Of a DNA stretch of 64,000 nt, positions 43,437 to 52,277 are shown piece by piece. The position numbers were made by a program, and so were the translations under genes. Numbering within the stretch: position 1 is the first letter of the stretch; each line of letters opens with the position of its first letter. This stretch comes from Opitutia bacterium (GTDB taxonomy: Bacteria; Verrucomicrobiota; Verrucomicrobiia; Opitutales; Opitutaceae). The DNA is taken from positions 1 to 64,000 of the forward strand of contig CANJCM010000009.1 in assembly GCA_947472765.1 (NCBI GenBank). Reading direction: 5' to 3'. The notes below the pieces were generated by a model that was not told the origin of the DNA, made no database searches, and saw only the letters and a program-made list of their open reading frames with translations.

Positions 43437-44237
43437 ATGGCCCACGCCGAACCCGTCCGATTGCAAAAATTCCTCGCCGACGCGGGCGTCTGCTCGCGGC
43501 GCGCGGCGGAAGCCATGATCGCACAGGGCGAGGTCCGCGTGAACGCGGCCGCCGCCACGCTCGGGCAGAAGATTGTGCCGGGCGTCGATCACGTCACCGT
43601 CAACGGCAAGGCCGTGCGCACAACAGCGCAGCCGCGCATCACCGTCGCGGTGCACAAGCCGCGCGGCCTCCTTTGCTCCAACGACGATCCGCACCACGCG
43701 GAAACGGTGTTTGCCCTGCTCCCGCGGGAGTTCGCCAAGTTCCGTTTCTTCTGCGCCGGGCGGCTCGACCTCGATAGCGAGGGCCTCGTGATTCTCACCA
43801 CAGATGGCGATCTTGCCCATCGGTTGATGCATCCCTCGAACGTGGTGGTGAAACGCTACCACGTCGTGCTCAAGCGGCCGTTTCCCGCGGGACGCCTGAT
43901 CCAACTCGTGCGCGGAGTCGTGCTCGAAGGCGAAAAGCTGCGCGTCGAACGTGCGGCGCTGATCAACGCGAACGTCGAGCAGGCCTCCACCGATCTCGAT
44001 GTGCACATGCATCACGGAAAAAAGCGGGAGATCCGGCAGTTGTTCACCGCCTTGGGCTTCGATGTGAAACGTCTGCGCCGGTATCAAATTGGCGCGCTGC
44101 AGTTGAAGGGAATCCCGTTGCGCGCCGGAAAAGTTCTTTCTACGAAGGACATCGACTCGCTCTTCCGCAATCCTCGCACGCCGCACGCGCCTTTCGAGGC
44201 GGCCGCCCGGCCCGCCCCATCCGCCGATGAAACGTAA
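43437..44237 (+). CDS. Pseudouridine synthase of the RsuA/RluB family
   Basis: An rRNA pseudouridine synthase with an N-terminal S4 domain (VRLQKFLADAGVCSRRAAEA, then MIAQGEVRVNAA) and a catalytic domain. The catalytic Asp is in CAGRLDLDSEGLVILTTDGD. VHKPRGLLCSNDD and HHGKKREIRQLFTALGFDV are further family blocks. The 266 residues suit RluB (23S) or RsuA (16S); the target is not decided. Its stop overlaps the next gene start by 11 bp. Confidence 0.93.
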   Translation: MAHAEPVRLQKFLADAGVCSRRAAEAMIAQGEVRVNAAAATLGQKIVPGVDHVTVNGKAVRTTAQPRITVAVHKPRGLLCSNDDPHHAETVFALLPREFAKFRFFCAGRLDLDSEGLVILTTDGDLAHRLMHPSNVVVKRYHVVLKRPFPAGRLIQLVRGVVLEGEKLRVERAALINANVEQASTDLDVHMHHGKKREIRQLFTALGFDVKRLRRYQIGALQLKGIPLRAGKVLSTKDIDSLFRNPRTPHAPFEAAARPAPSADET

Positions 44238-45036
44238 TTTCATTTCCGCCCTGCTCTTCGCCACCGCCAGCCAGCTCGCAGCCGCGCCGCTCGCCGAGAC
44301 GAAGGCCGTGCATACGCGTCCCGATCCGGCGTCGCCCGCCATCACTTACCTCAAGGCCGGCACCGAGCCGAAGCCGCTCGCGAGCGCGACCGCCGACACC
44401 CCCGCGGGGTGGATGGCCGTCGAACTCCCCGGACCGTTTGAAGGCTACGTGGAGAACAAGGATCTGACGAAGGGCCTCGACGTAAAACCCGGTGCCCCAA
44501 TCCGCCTCGAGCCGAAGGTGGACGCCGGCATTCTCGTCACGTCCCAAAAGGATGATAAAACCACCATCACCGGCCTGCGGGGAAAATGGACCCAGGTCAG
44601 CCTCGAGAAGAGTTTGACCGGCTACATCAACGTGGGCGCCGCACCGGGCTACGTGCCCCCGATCGCGACCACACCCGCGGCTGCAGCAGCACCGATGTCC
44701 CCCGCCCCGGTCGCACCCACGGCCTACGGCTCCGCCATCGGCGGACAGGCCGCCCCGATGGTTGATCTCGGTGACGGCGGCAGCGCCACTCTTCCGCGGC
44801 AGTTTGCGGGTCGGTTCGTCTCGACGCGCCGGCCACTGACGCCGCGCCGGCCGTACGATTACGCCCTCAATGACGACGCGGGCCGGCGGTACGCTTATCT
44901 CGATACGTCGAAGCTGCTCCTGACCGATCAAATCGAAAAGTACGTCAATCACTCGATCGTCGTCTTTGGCACCGCCAAGACCACCGTTGGCGGCAAGGAC
45001 CTCGTGATCGAGGTCGAGTCGCTCCAGCTCCGGTAA
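44227..45036 (+). CDS. Secreted SH3-like domain protein, function unknown
   Basis: A 269-residue exported protein. The signal peptide [20 protein letters not shown] is followed by a bacterial SH3-like region ([38 protein letters not shown]) and a second similar one ([20 protein letters not shown]). A Pro/Ala linker (about 145-175) leads to a C-terminal beta domain ([36 protein letters not shown]) that resembles an OB-type fold. It probably sits in the periplasm near the cell wall. The start overlaps the pseudouridine synthase stop and folD begins 16 bp after it. Confidence 0.75.
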   Translation: MKRNFISALLFATASQLAAAPLAETKAVHTRPDPASPAITYLKAGTEPKPLASATADTPAGWMAVELPGPFEGYVENKDLTKGLDVKPGAPIRLEPKVDAGILVTSQKDDKTTITGLRGKWTQVSLEKSLTGYINVGAAPGYVPPIATTPAAAAAPMSPAPVAPTAYGSAIGGQAAPMVDLGDGGSATLPRQFAGRFVSTRRPLTPRRPYDYALNDDAGRRYAYLDTSKLLLTDQIEKYVNHSIVVFGTAKTTVGGKDLVIEVESLQLR

Positions 45037-45052
45037 CCGCGCGCAATCCCTC

Positions 45053-45931
45053 ATGGAACTCATCGACGGAAATGCGATCGCCGCCGCCATCGTCGCCGAA
45101 CTGAAGCAGGAAGTTGCCGCCCGTCCGGGCCGCAAACCCTGCATCGCACTCGTCCGCGTGGGCGAAGATCCGGCGTCCGTCTCCTACGTTCGAAAAAAGG
45201 AGAAAACTGCGGCGGAGATTGGCGTCACCAGCCGCGTGATTCTCCCGCCCGAAACAATCTCGCAGGCGGAACTTTTCACGTTGCTCGATGAGCTGAATAC
45301 CGATCCCACGGTCGATGGCATCCTCGTGCAGTCTCCGCTGCCGAAGCATATCGACGAACTCGCGGTGTTCCGGCGGGTGTCACCCGAGAAGGACGTCGAT
45401 GGCTTCAACACGCTGAATCTCGGCAAGGTCGCGCAGGAGGATGAGACGGGCTTTGTCGCCTGCACGCCGGCAGGCATCATGGAGTTGCTCGCCCGCAGCG
45501 GCGTCGATCTGAAAGGCCGCCACGTCGTCGTCCTCGGCCGCTCCCTCATCGTGGGCAAGCCCGTCGCGCTGCTTGCCCTGCAAAAGAAGGCGGGAGCGAA
45601 CGGCACGGTTACCATCTGCCACTCCGCCACGAGCAATCTGTCCGCGCTCACCCGTCAGGCGGACGTGCTCATCGCGGCGATCGGCCGGGCGGAGTTTGTC
45701 ACCGCTGACATGGTCAAGCCCGGTGCGGTCGTGATCGACGTCGGCGTCAACCGCGTGCCGGATCCCACGAAGAAGACCGGTTACCGGCTCACCGGCGACG
45801 TTCACTTTCCCACCGTCGCGCCCCTCTGCTCCCGCATCACACCGGTTCCGGGAGGCGTGGGACCGATGACGGTGGCGATGCTGATGAAGAACACGGTGAA
45901 GGCGCACCGACTTCGCACTGAGGCGGGCTGA
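45053..45931 (+). CDS. folD: Bifunctional methylene-THF dehydrogenase/cyclohydrolase
   Basis: Interconverts 5,10-methylene-, methenyl- and 10-formyl-tetrahydrofolate with NADP+. The catalytic Lys is in [54 protein letters not shown] and [19 protein letters not shown] are all standard. The 292 residues are normal. It lies in a same-strand run with the SH3-like protein upstream and the REC-kinase gene downstream. Confidence 0.96.
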   Translation: MELIDGNAIAAAIVAELKQEVAARPGRKPCIALVRVGEDPASVSYVRKKEKTAAEIGVTSRVILPPETISQAELFTLLDELNTDPTVDGILVQSPLPKHIDELAVFRRVSPEKDVDGFNTLNLGKVAQEDETGFVACTPAGIMELLARSGVDLKGRHVVVLGRSLIVGKPVALLALQKKAGANGTVTICHSATSNLSALTRQADVLIAAIGRAEFVTADMVKPGAVVIDVGVNRVPDPTKKTGYRLTGDVHFPTVAPLCSRITPVPGGVGPMTVAMLMKNTVKAHRLRTEAG

Positions 45932-45992
45932 CGGAATTCGGCCCGACACCAAATCTTGCGCCCGTCGCGGCCAGTCGCTCTTCTGAAGTGAC

Positions 45993-47123
45993 ATGGCAGC
46001 CCCGTTCATCCTGGTCGTCGATGACCAACCCATCAACGTCCAGCTCCTGAAGCGGAAGCTCGAGCGCGAGGGAATTCGGATCGCGGCGGCCTATAATGGC
46101 ATTGAGGCCCTGGATCTCGTTAAGAAGGAGAAGCCCGATCTGATCCTGCTCGACGTCATGATGCCCGACATGGACGGCATCGAAGTATGTGAGCGTCTGC
46201 AGGCCAGCGATGACACGCGCGGCATTCCGGTGATTTTCATCACGGCCCGGACCACGAAGGCGAGCAAGCTCGAGGGCCTCGGTGTGGGAGCGGTCGACTA
46301 CATCACCAAGCCCATCGACCTCGATGAAACGCTGGCCCGGGTGCAGACGCAGTTGCGCTTCGTCACCATCAACCGGCAGATGGTGGATCTGCAGCGGCGG
46401 CTGGAGGAGTCACGCAAGGCGGCGACCATCGGTGCGGTCACGCAGGGCATCGCGCACAATCTCAATAATCTGCTCGGGGTCGTCATCGGTTACCTCGATC
46501 TCGTCAAGGCCTACTACGACAAGCCCGAGCAGGTGCGGAAGAACGCCCAGCACGTCGAGGACGCCGTGCAGCGCATCGTTTCGATCATCAAGCAGCTCAG
46601 CACCCTGGTCGTGAAATCGCGGCCTCCGCTGATCAAGGCCAGCGTCCAGCGCCTCCTCGAGGGCGGGATCAAGCGCTTCCACGAGGACTACCGGCTGACG
46701 GCGCCGGTCACGATCGACAATCCGCTCGGCGATCTGCTGATCGACACGAATTACGAGATCGCCGAGGAAGTCCTGGCCAAGTCGCTGATCAACGCCTGGG
46801 AAGCGTACGATAACAAGCCCACCGATCCGCGGCCGATTTCGCTGCACACGCGGACCGTCGACAAACCGGACGAGGGACGGTTTGTCGAAATTCGCGTCAC
46901 CGATCACGGTCATGGCATCGACCACGACATCCGCGACAAGATGTTCGAGCCCTTCGTCAGCTCGAAGAATACCGTTGGCGTCGGCATGGGTCTGACCGTG
47001 GCGCGTCATGCCCTGCGAAATTTGGGTGGCGAGGTCACGATGACGGACACGCCCGGAGGCGGGGCAACGGCGATTCTCATGCATCCGGTCGAGAAGCGCG
47101 CGAAGCGCACGATCGAGGAATAG
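45993..47123 (+). CDS. Soluble receiver-histidine kinase protein
   Basis: A 376-residue cytosolic protein with a receiver domain first and a kinase second. The receiver (about 1-125) has VVDDQPINVQLL, the phosphoacceptor Asp in LILLDVMMPDMDG, and the Lys in ITKPIDLDE. The H-box is TQGIAHNLNNLLGVVIGYLD, with Asn after His as in the NtrB-like HisKA group. The ATPase has an unusual N-box, LINAWEAYDNKP, then DHGHGID (G1) and GVGMGLTVARHALRNLGG (G2). It may itself be controlled by phosphotransfer from another kinase. No cognate regulator gene is adjacent. Confidence 0.88.
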   Translation: MAAPFILVVDDQPINVQLLKRKLEREGIRIAAAYNGIEALDLVKKEKPDLILLDVMMPDMDGIEVCERLQASDDTRGIPVIFITARTTKASKLEGLGVGAVDYITKPIDLDETLARVQTQLRFVTINRQMVDLQRRLEESRKAATIGAVTQGIAHNLNNLLGVVIGYLDLVKAYYDKPEQVRKNAQHVEDAVQRIVSIIKQLSTLVVKSRPPLIKASVQRLLEGGIKRFHEDYRLTAPVTIDNPLGDLLIDTNYEIAEEVLAKSLINAWEAYDNKPTDPRPISLHTRTVDKPDEGRFVEIRVTDHGHGIDHDIRDKMFEPFVSSKNTVGVGMGLTVARHALRNLGGEVTMTDTPGGGATAILMHPVEKRAKRTIEE

Positions 47124-47185
47124 ACGTCCGCGCGCGGCGTTTTTCCATTTGCGCCGCTGACATCGTCTCCCCCCTACTCTTCGCG

Positions 47186-47992
47186 ATGCCCAGAATCGCA
47201 TTCCTTGGTGCCGGTCGCATGGCTTCCGCGATCGTCGATGGACTCCTCGCCCAAAAAATCTGCACGCCGGGCGAGCTGACCTGTATCGACGGCGGCGACC
47301 AGACCGCCCGCACGCTGGCCCAGCGCACCGGAGTCGAGGCCGCCCCTGATCTCGCCGGCTTGCTTGCCGGAGCTGACACGCTGGTGCTCGCCTGCAAGCC
47401 CCAGCAACTCGCGGGTCTTGATCCGCGTCTTGCGCAGCTCGCCAGCGGTAAGCTCATTCTCTCGATCCTCGCTGGCAAGAAGCTGGCAAGTCTGTCGGCT
47501 GTGTTCCCGCAAGCCCGCAACATCATCCGGTCGATGCCGAACACGCCGGGCCAGATTGGGGCCGGAATCACCGCGTGGAGCGCACTGCGGCCGCTCGCCG
47601 ATACCGATCGGCGAATAACCGACTCGATTCTCGGCGCACTCGGCCAGGGGCTCGAAGTGGAAGAAGGCCAGCTCGACGCCGTCACTGGCCTCAGTGGCAG
47701 CGGTCCCGCTTACGTGTTCGAATTCGCGGCTGGGCTGCGTGACGCCGGCGAGGCGGCCGGCCTGCCGCGTGCCATCGCGTGGAAGCTCGCACTCGAGACA
47801 ATTCTGGGATCCGCGCGGTTGATGGCCCGGACCGGCACCGAGCCTGAAATATTGCGCGACCAGGTGACCTCGCCCAACGGGACCACCTTCGCAGGCTTGC
47901 AGCGGATGGCCGCGCGCGACTTCCGCGGCCTACTCCGCGAGACCGTGGTCGCCGCGACCGAGCGCTCGAAGGAGCTTTCTCAGGATCGCTGA
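47186..47992 (+). CDS. proC: Pyrroline-5-carboxylate reductase
   Basis: The last step of proline synthesis: NAD(P)H reduction of 1-pyrroline-5-carboxylate. The cofactor loop is IAFLGAGRMASAIVDGLL. SMPNTPGQIGAGITAW and the family signature LSGSGPAYVFEFAAGLRDAG, with QVTSPNGTTFAGLQ, are clear. The 268 residues are standard. hldD starts 12 bp after the stop. Confidence 0.95.
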   Translation: MPRIAFLGAGRMASAIVDGLLAQKICTPGELTCIDGGDQTARTLAQRTGVEAAPDLAGLLAGADTLVLACKPQQLAGLDPRLAQLASGKLILSILAGKKLASLSAVFPQARNIIRSMPNTPGQIGAGITAWSALRPLADTDRRITDSILGALGQGLEVEEGQLDAVTGLSGSGPAYVFEFAAGLRDAGEAAGLPRAIAWKLALETILGSARLMARTGTEPEILRDQVTSPNGTTFAGLQRMAARDFRGLLRETVVAATERSKELSQDR

Positions 47993-48004
47993 TCCCGGCG
48001 GCCG

Positions 48005-49066
48005 ATGAGTTCGCTCGAAGGACGCATTCTCGTCACCGGCGGAGCCGGTTTTATCGGCAGCGCACTTATCTGGGCGCTGAACCAGCGCGGCCACCGGGAT
48101 ATCGTGGTCACCGATTTCCTCGCCCCGGCCAAAGCGTGGCAGGGCGTGGTGCCGCTCAGCGCGAATCGCGAAGAAAAGCGCCGCAACCTGGAGCCACTGG
48201 CGTTTGCCGATTTCGTCGAGGCCGACGAATTCCGGACCCGAATCGCCCGCGAGCCCGGCGCCTACGGCCGCTTCTCCGCCGTGTTTCATCTCGGGGCCTG
48301 CTCCTCCACGACCGAGGCGAACGCCGCCTACCTCGCCGACAACAATTTCGCCTACACGCGGGAAATGGCTTCCTGGACCCTCCAGCAGGGCGGGCGTTTC
48401 ATCTATGCGTCGTCCGCAGCCACCTACGGCGACGGTACGGCCGGAATGTCGGATCAGGAGGAGGATCTGGCGCGGTTGCACCCGCTGAACCTCTACGGGC
48501 AATCGAAGCAGGACTTCGACGTGTTTGCCCAGCAGCACGGTTGGCTGAAGCGAATCGTCGGCTTGAAGTACTTCAATGTCTTCGGACCAAATGAGGACCA
48601 CAAGGGCGACATGCGCTCGCTCGTGAACAAGGCCTACCAGCAGATCCTCACCACCGGCCGCGTGCAGCTTTTCAAAAGCCATCGGCCGGACTACCGTGAC
48701 GGCGAACAAAAGCGCGACTTTCTCTACGTAAAGGACGCGGTCGAAATGACCCTGCACTTCGCGACCACGGCGCCGAACGCCGGCGGACTATTCAATCTCG
48801 GTAGCGGCGAAGCCAATACCTGGCTGACTCTGACCCGGGCGATTTTTGCTGCCTTGGGTCGCCCGCCGGAAATTGACTTTATCGCCATGCCCGAGCTCCT
48901 CCAGGGCAAGTACCAGTACTTCACACAGGCCGACATTTCGAAACTGCGCGCTTCGGGATACGACAAACCGATGACGCCGCTCGCCGAGTCCGTGAAGGAC
49001 TACGTGCAGAATTATCTGGTGCCTCGCCGGAAACTTGGAGCCACCGCGGCCGCCGGATCCGTCTAA
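48005..49066 (+). CDS. hldD: ADP-L-glycero-D-manno-heptose 6-epimerase
   Basis: An extended SDR epimerase that makes the ADP-L-heptose used in the LPS inner core. The NADP loop is ILVTGGAGFIGSALIWAL. The Ser and Tyr/Lys are in YASSAATYGDG and NLYGQSKQDFD. HLGACSSTTE, LKYFNVFGPNE and KRDFLYVKDAVEM are typical of HldD. The 353 residues are slightly longer than the ~310 of E. coli. Its presence supports a Gram-negative organism with heptose-containing LPS. Confidence 0.93.
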   Translation: MSSLEGRILVTGGAGFIGSALIWALNQRGHRDIVVTDFLAPAKAWQGVVPLSANREEKRRNLEPLAFADFVEADEFRTRIAREPGAYGRFSAVFHLGACSSTTEANAAYLADNNFAYTREMASWTLQQGGRFIYASSAATYGDGTAGMSDQEEDLARLHPLNLYGQSKQDFDVFAQQHGWLKRIVGLKYFNVFGPNEDHKGDMRSLVNKAYQQILTTGRVQLFKSHRPDYRDGEQKRDFLYVKDAVEMTLHFATTAPNAGGLFNLGSGEANTWLTLTRAIFAALGRPPEIDFIAMPELLQGKYQYFTQADISKLRASGYDKPMTPLAESVKDYVQNYLVPRRKLGATAAAGSV

Positions 49067-49093
49067 AGCGGCTCTGTCCGGCGTAAGGAAACG

Positions 49094-49108
49094 GGCGGAT
49101 TACCCGCC
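49094..49108. terminator. Small hairpin between convergent hldD and the cytochrome operon
   Basis: The stem ggcgg (49094-49098) with ccgcc (49104-49108) lies in the 55-bp gap between the two converging stops. It has no U-run; weak support. Confidence 0.3.
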
Positions 49109-49121
49109 AACGAGAGAACCC

Positions 49122-49790
49122 TTACGGGATCTTCTGCAGTTCATCCACTGTCCAAGGCTTCCGATCACCTTCCTTGGTACGAATCTCAGTCACCTTGGCG
49201 GTGGTCACCGGCGGGGCCTGATTACCCCATTCCTGACGGACATAGGTCAGGACCGAAGCGACTTTATCGTCACTCCAGTTGAAACCCGACCCCGCCACGC
49301 GACCGAAAGGCGGCATGGCAGAATTGTAATTCGCCCCGTTGACCGTAATCGGTCCCTGCAGGCCGTGCAGCACGATGCGAATTGCGCGTTCCTCGGAACC
49401 CGTGACCCATTCGGAACCAACGAGCGGCGGAATCGCACCCGGCTGCCCAACGCCGTTGGCCATGTGACAGGTGTTGCAGGCTGCGTTGTTGAATAGCTTC
49501 TTGCCTGCGACCACAGGATCGACGGCGACGGCGGCCACCGCGCCACCTTTTACCGGGTGGGCATTCTCGTCGTAGATGTGCGGATCAAAATGCCCGGAAT
49601 AGCGATTCAGGTAAGTGCCCGCGAAGAAGATCAAGCCGCTGAAGAGAAAGAGCAGATTAAGCGGGAGGAGTTTGTACCGCGCCTTCTCGTCAGGCTGCTT
49701 TCCGAGCATGGCCTCATGGACCGAGAGGAGACTCTCGTCGGTGACGGCGGCCTGGTCGATACGGGGATCTGAATTCAACGGCGCGCTCAT
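49122..49790 (-). CDS. Membrane-anchored monohaem cytochrome c (CcoP-like position)
   Basis: A 222-residue protein with one membrane helix (LLPLNLLFLFSGLIFFAGTY, about 41-60) and a periplasmic class I cytochrome c domain. The single haem site is ACNTCHMANGVGQP and the axial Met is in SAMPPFGRVAGSG. Canonical CcoP of cbb3 oxidases has two haems, so this is a reduced or different subunit in the same gene position. It is the last gene of the ACIII operon; its ATG overlaps the CcoO-like stop by 4 bp. Confidence 0.85.
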   Translation of the reverse strand: MSAPLNSDPRIDQAAVTDESLLSVHEAMLGKQPDEKARYKLLPLNLLFLFSGLIFFAGTYLNRYSGHFDPHIYDENAHPVKGGAVAAVAVDPVVAGKKLFNNAACNTCHMANGVGQPGAIPPLVGSEWVTGSEERAIRIVLHGLQGPITVNGANYNSAMPPFGRVAGSGFNWSDDKVASVLTYVRQEWGNQAPPVTTAKVTEIRTKEGDRKPWTVDELQKIP

Positions 49791-50491
49791 TTCTTGGCCT
49801 CCTGCTTCATCTCACTCTTTGCGGCGGGCGCAGCATGGGTTTCAGCATGCCCGGCAGCCGGCGCAGCTTTGGCCGGCGGCGGCAGGGGACGTGATTCCGG
49901 ATAATCGTAGGCCGTATTCAGGCTGAGGAGATAAGCCACGAGGGTCTGGGCACGTTCCGAAGGTACAATTTCGTGTCCTGCCGCGACCGCACCAGCTCCC
50001 GAAACGCGCAGCGCCCGGGCCGAAGACTCGCCGACGATCTGCTTCTCCACAAAAAGGAACTTGTAGGAAGGATGAGTCCCACTGCCCACGTAGAGTAACT
50101 TCATCAGGTCCTCGGAATCCATCGCCGACGGCTTGCGTCCGGCAAGGTTGGTGAGATCCGGACCAATCCGCGAAGCGCCGAGCTGCGGACGGGCTTGATG
50201 AATATAATCACGCGCCACGCTCTGGCGGTCACCCCAACCGCGAGCCTGATCGGAACCGTAATCCGGCCGGCGAACCTGCTGGGTGTGACAGGCGGCGCAA
50301 CCGAGATCCGCGTAAACCAACTGCCCGCGAGCCGCGAGGCCCGTGGTGCGCTCCGGAAAGGACTTACCCTCGGTATCGTCGTAGTACGGCGTCAAGGACC
50401 CGAGTTGGGCATGGGTTCCGAGGACAATGCCACCCCAGGACATGGCGATGGCGGCAAAAAGCCCGACGAGGAAGATGAAACCGTTCTTCAT
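49787..50491 (-). CDS. CcoO-like cytochrome c with altered axial ligand
   Basis: A 234-residue protein related to CcoO/FixO, the monohaem subunit of cbb3 oxidases. A membrane helix (FIFLVGLFAAIAMSWGGIVL) is followed by ADLGCAACHTQQVRRPDYG (haem site, Cys65, Cys68, His69), WGDRQSVARDYIHQARPQLG and SRIGPDLTNLAGR, all close to CcoO. Where CcoO has the axial Met in NMPxYPWL, this protein reads THPSYKFLF, so His140 occupies the Met position. Bis-His ligation and a lower potential are likely. The C terminus is Ala/Pro/Lys-rich. Translation is coupled on both sides by 4-bp overlaps. Confidence 0.85.
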   Translation of the reverse strand: MKNGFIFLVGLFAAIAMSWGGIVLGTHAQLGSLTPYYDDTEGKSFPERTTGLAARGQLVYADLGCAACHTQQVRRPDYGSDQARGWGDRQSVARDYIHQARPQLGASRIGPDLTNLAGRKPSAMDSEDLMKLLYVGSGTHPSYKFLFVEKQIVGESSARALRVSGAGAVAAGHEIVPSERAQTLVAYLLSLNTAYDYPESRPLPPPAKAAPAAGHAETHAAPAAKSEMKQEAKK

Positions 50492-51915
50492 GACGCGTGC
50501 GCCTCCAGCGCGGCAGGCTGACGGAAAGCAGACTCGGCCGCAGCGGATGTGCCACAGCAGACAACGGCGCTCCGGATAAAGTTAACCAGGAGGAAAAGAT
50601 TGGCGGCCAGAAGCGCGACGTTGGCCGCGGTGCCGATCATCAGCGACAGTTTCAGCTGGGTGTAAATCGTCCCCACGCCGAGCTTCGGATTCAAGAGTTC
50701 ATCCCCCTGGGTCCATCCACCGACAGCGAGCGTGACGATGAGCAGGACAACGCCGAGTGACACCAACACGCGATGTCCGGAGGTCAGAGCACCGGAGGCC
50801 CAAGGACGTCCCGTGAGGCGCGGCACCATGTAGTAGATGCCACCAAAGATCATCATCGAGATACCACCATAAAGACCCAGCTGTTCGAGTGCCGTTGCGA
50901 GCAAAGTGAACTGCCATTCGACGGCGACTCCGCGGAAGGAGCTCAACGCGTCGAGCAAACCGGTGAGGGAATAGGCGACGAGGCCAAAACGAATGAAGCG
51001 AATCGCGGTGCCACTACCGTGGCTGGCAATTCTCAGGTTAAGCGCCACGACGATATAGTGGAAAAGCATCATCGAGCAGGCGACCACCGCCATGGTCGCA
51101 ATCCACGCCGGAACCGGGCCGCCGACTAGGTGACGGCCACCCGTCCAGCCGCCGATAACAACCAAGGTCCAGAATCCGAGGGACGAGAAATCATAGCTCG
51201 GCATCGACCGACCCGCGACCTTGGGAACAATATAGTAGGCACCGGTCAAAGCGAGCGGAGCCAGCCAGAGCGACCAGAGGCTCTGCGTGTACCACCCGGC
51301 CGCCACGGCCTGGAGTGTCCCGCGAAGCGGGGCCCACAAGAGGACGATCTGCGCCGCAGAGAACAACCACGGGAAAAGAAAAAGAGCTGCAACACCGTAC
51401 CACTGCGAGGCGTAAAGCCCACTCGTCCGACGTCCACTCCAAGCCAATACTCCGGGGAGTGCGATGGCGCCGTAGGCGATTAACATCAAGGGCTGCACAT
51501 AGCGCGGAAGCTGGAAGAAACCGAACGAAGTCATGTCGCCCGTCCCGATGCCGATCAGACCGATTGTCAGGCCGAGATTCCAGAAAAGCGCACCGGCAAC
51601 CGCCCAGTTAAGAACACGCAAAGGGGAACCGCCGAGGCGTCCCAACACCCAAAGGGCGACCGCCAAACCGGAGTTCGCGATCCAGCCGTACAAAAAAGAC
51701 GTCTCCCGAAGCGCCTGCGCGCGACCGAAGGTCAGAAAAGAGCAATCGGCCAGAAACCCGGGCGTGTGCAGCTGAATCGACGTAATCACGCCCAGCACCC
51801 CGCTGATCACGAGCCAAGCGAGACCCGACGCGAGCAGGACGCAAAGCGGCCCGCGCGCCTGGGAGTCGATGGCAGTGACTTCGGCCGAAGTGGCGTGAGT
51901 CGAATCGTTGGTCAT
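50488..51915 (-). CDS. CcoN-like membrane subunit lacking haem/copper ligands
   Basis: A 475-residue polytopic protein with about 12 helices, recognisable as a cbb3 oxidase subunit I relative by TFGRAQAL, YYIVPKVAGR and IYYMVPRLTGR. Aligned by eye to CcoN, the low-spin haem His of RPLHTN is Arg70. The CuB His of WYGHN is Gln211. The GPHH pair is Arg261-His262, and the cross-linked Tyr is Gly255. The HVH haem-ligand pair is Leu343-Glu344-Gln345. Only His262 remains. It cannot carry the usual binuclear centre. It probably anchors the two adjoining cytochromes c next to ACIII. Confidence 0.82.
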   Translation of the reverse strand: MTNDSTHATSAEVTAIDSQARGPLCVLLASGLAWLVISGVLGVITSIQLHTPGFLADCSFLTFGRAQALRETSFLYGWIANSGLAVALWVLGRLGGSPLRVLNWAVAGALFWNLGLTIGLIGIGTGDMTSFGFFQLPRYVQPLMLIAYGAIALPGVLAWSGRRTSGLYASQWYGVAALFLFPWLFSAAQIVLLWAPLRGTLQAVAAGWYTQSLWSLWLAPLALTGAYYIVPKVAGRSMPSYDFSSLGFWTLVVIGGWTGGRHLVGGPVPAWIATMAVVACSMMLFHYIVVALNLRIASHGSGTAIRFIRFGLVAYSLTGLLDALSSFRGVAVEWQFTLLATALEQLGLYGGISMMIFGGIYYMVPRLTGRPWASGALTSGHRVLVSLGVVLLIVTLAVGGWTQGDELLNPKLGVGTIYTQLKLSLMIGTAANVALLAANLFLLVNFIRSAVVCCGTSAAAESAFRQPAALEAHAS

Positions 51916-51944
51916 CTCGAAAGGGAGTTTTGAAACGCGGACGT

Positions 51945-52277
51945 TTACTTCTTGGCGCCGTACTTGGCCGCAGTGAGTTCCATCGCCCGGTCAATCGGGA
52001 GGCGCACGATTCCGGCTTTCTGGTCAACCCAGCCATACGAATTAGTCTGCTTGGCTTCGTTGGCGCGCAGGTCCTGCAGAGTGGCCCGACGAGCGGCATT
52101 GGTCGCCTTCCACTCGAGTTCCTTGGAGAGGTTTTCCGCAGCCGCGTTTTGAGGCGAGGTCGAGGTCGGGACGTAGAAGTGCCGCACCACGAAGACGAAC
52201 GCCACAAACAGCGCCAGAATGAACACGGTCGTGATCAACGAAACCGGGCGTGCCGGCGTGTCGGATGAATCACTCAT
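51945..52277 (-). CDS. Small single-helix protein of ACIII operons
   Basis: A 110-residue protein with one N-terminal membrane helix (VSLITTVFILALFVAFVFVV) and a charged periplasmic part ending NSYGWVDQKAGIVRLPIDRA. I recall this C-terminal pattern (YGWVD-x-GVVRxPI-x-AM) from small proteins in respiratory operons of Planctomycetes, Verrucomicrobia and Acidobacteria; no function is known to me. The start overlaps the actF stop by 8 bp, and the CcoN-like gene follows after 29 bp. Confidence 0.8.
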   Translation of the reverse strand: MSDSSDTPARPVSLITTVFILALFVAFVFVVRHFYVPTSTSPQNAAAENLSKELEWKATNAARRATLQDLRANEAKQTNSYGWVDQKAGIVRLPIDRAMELTAAKYGAKK

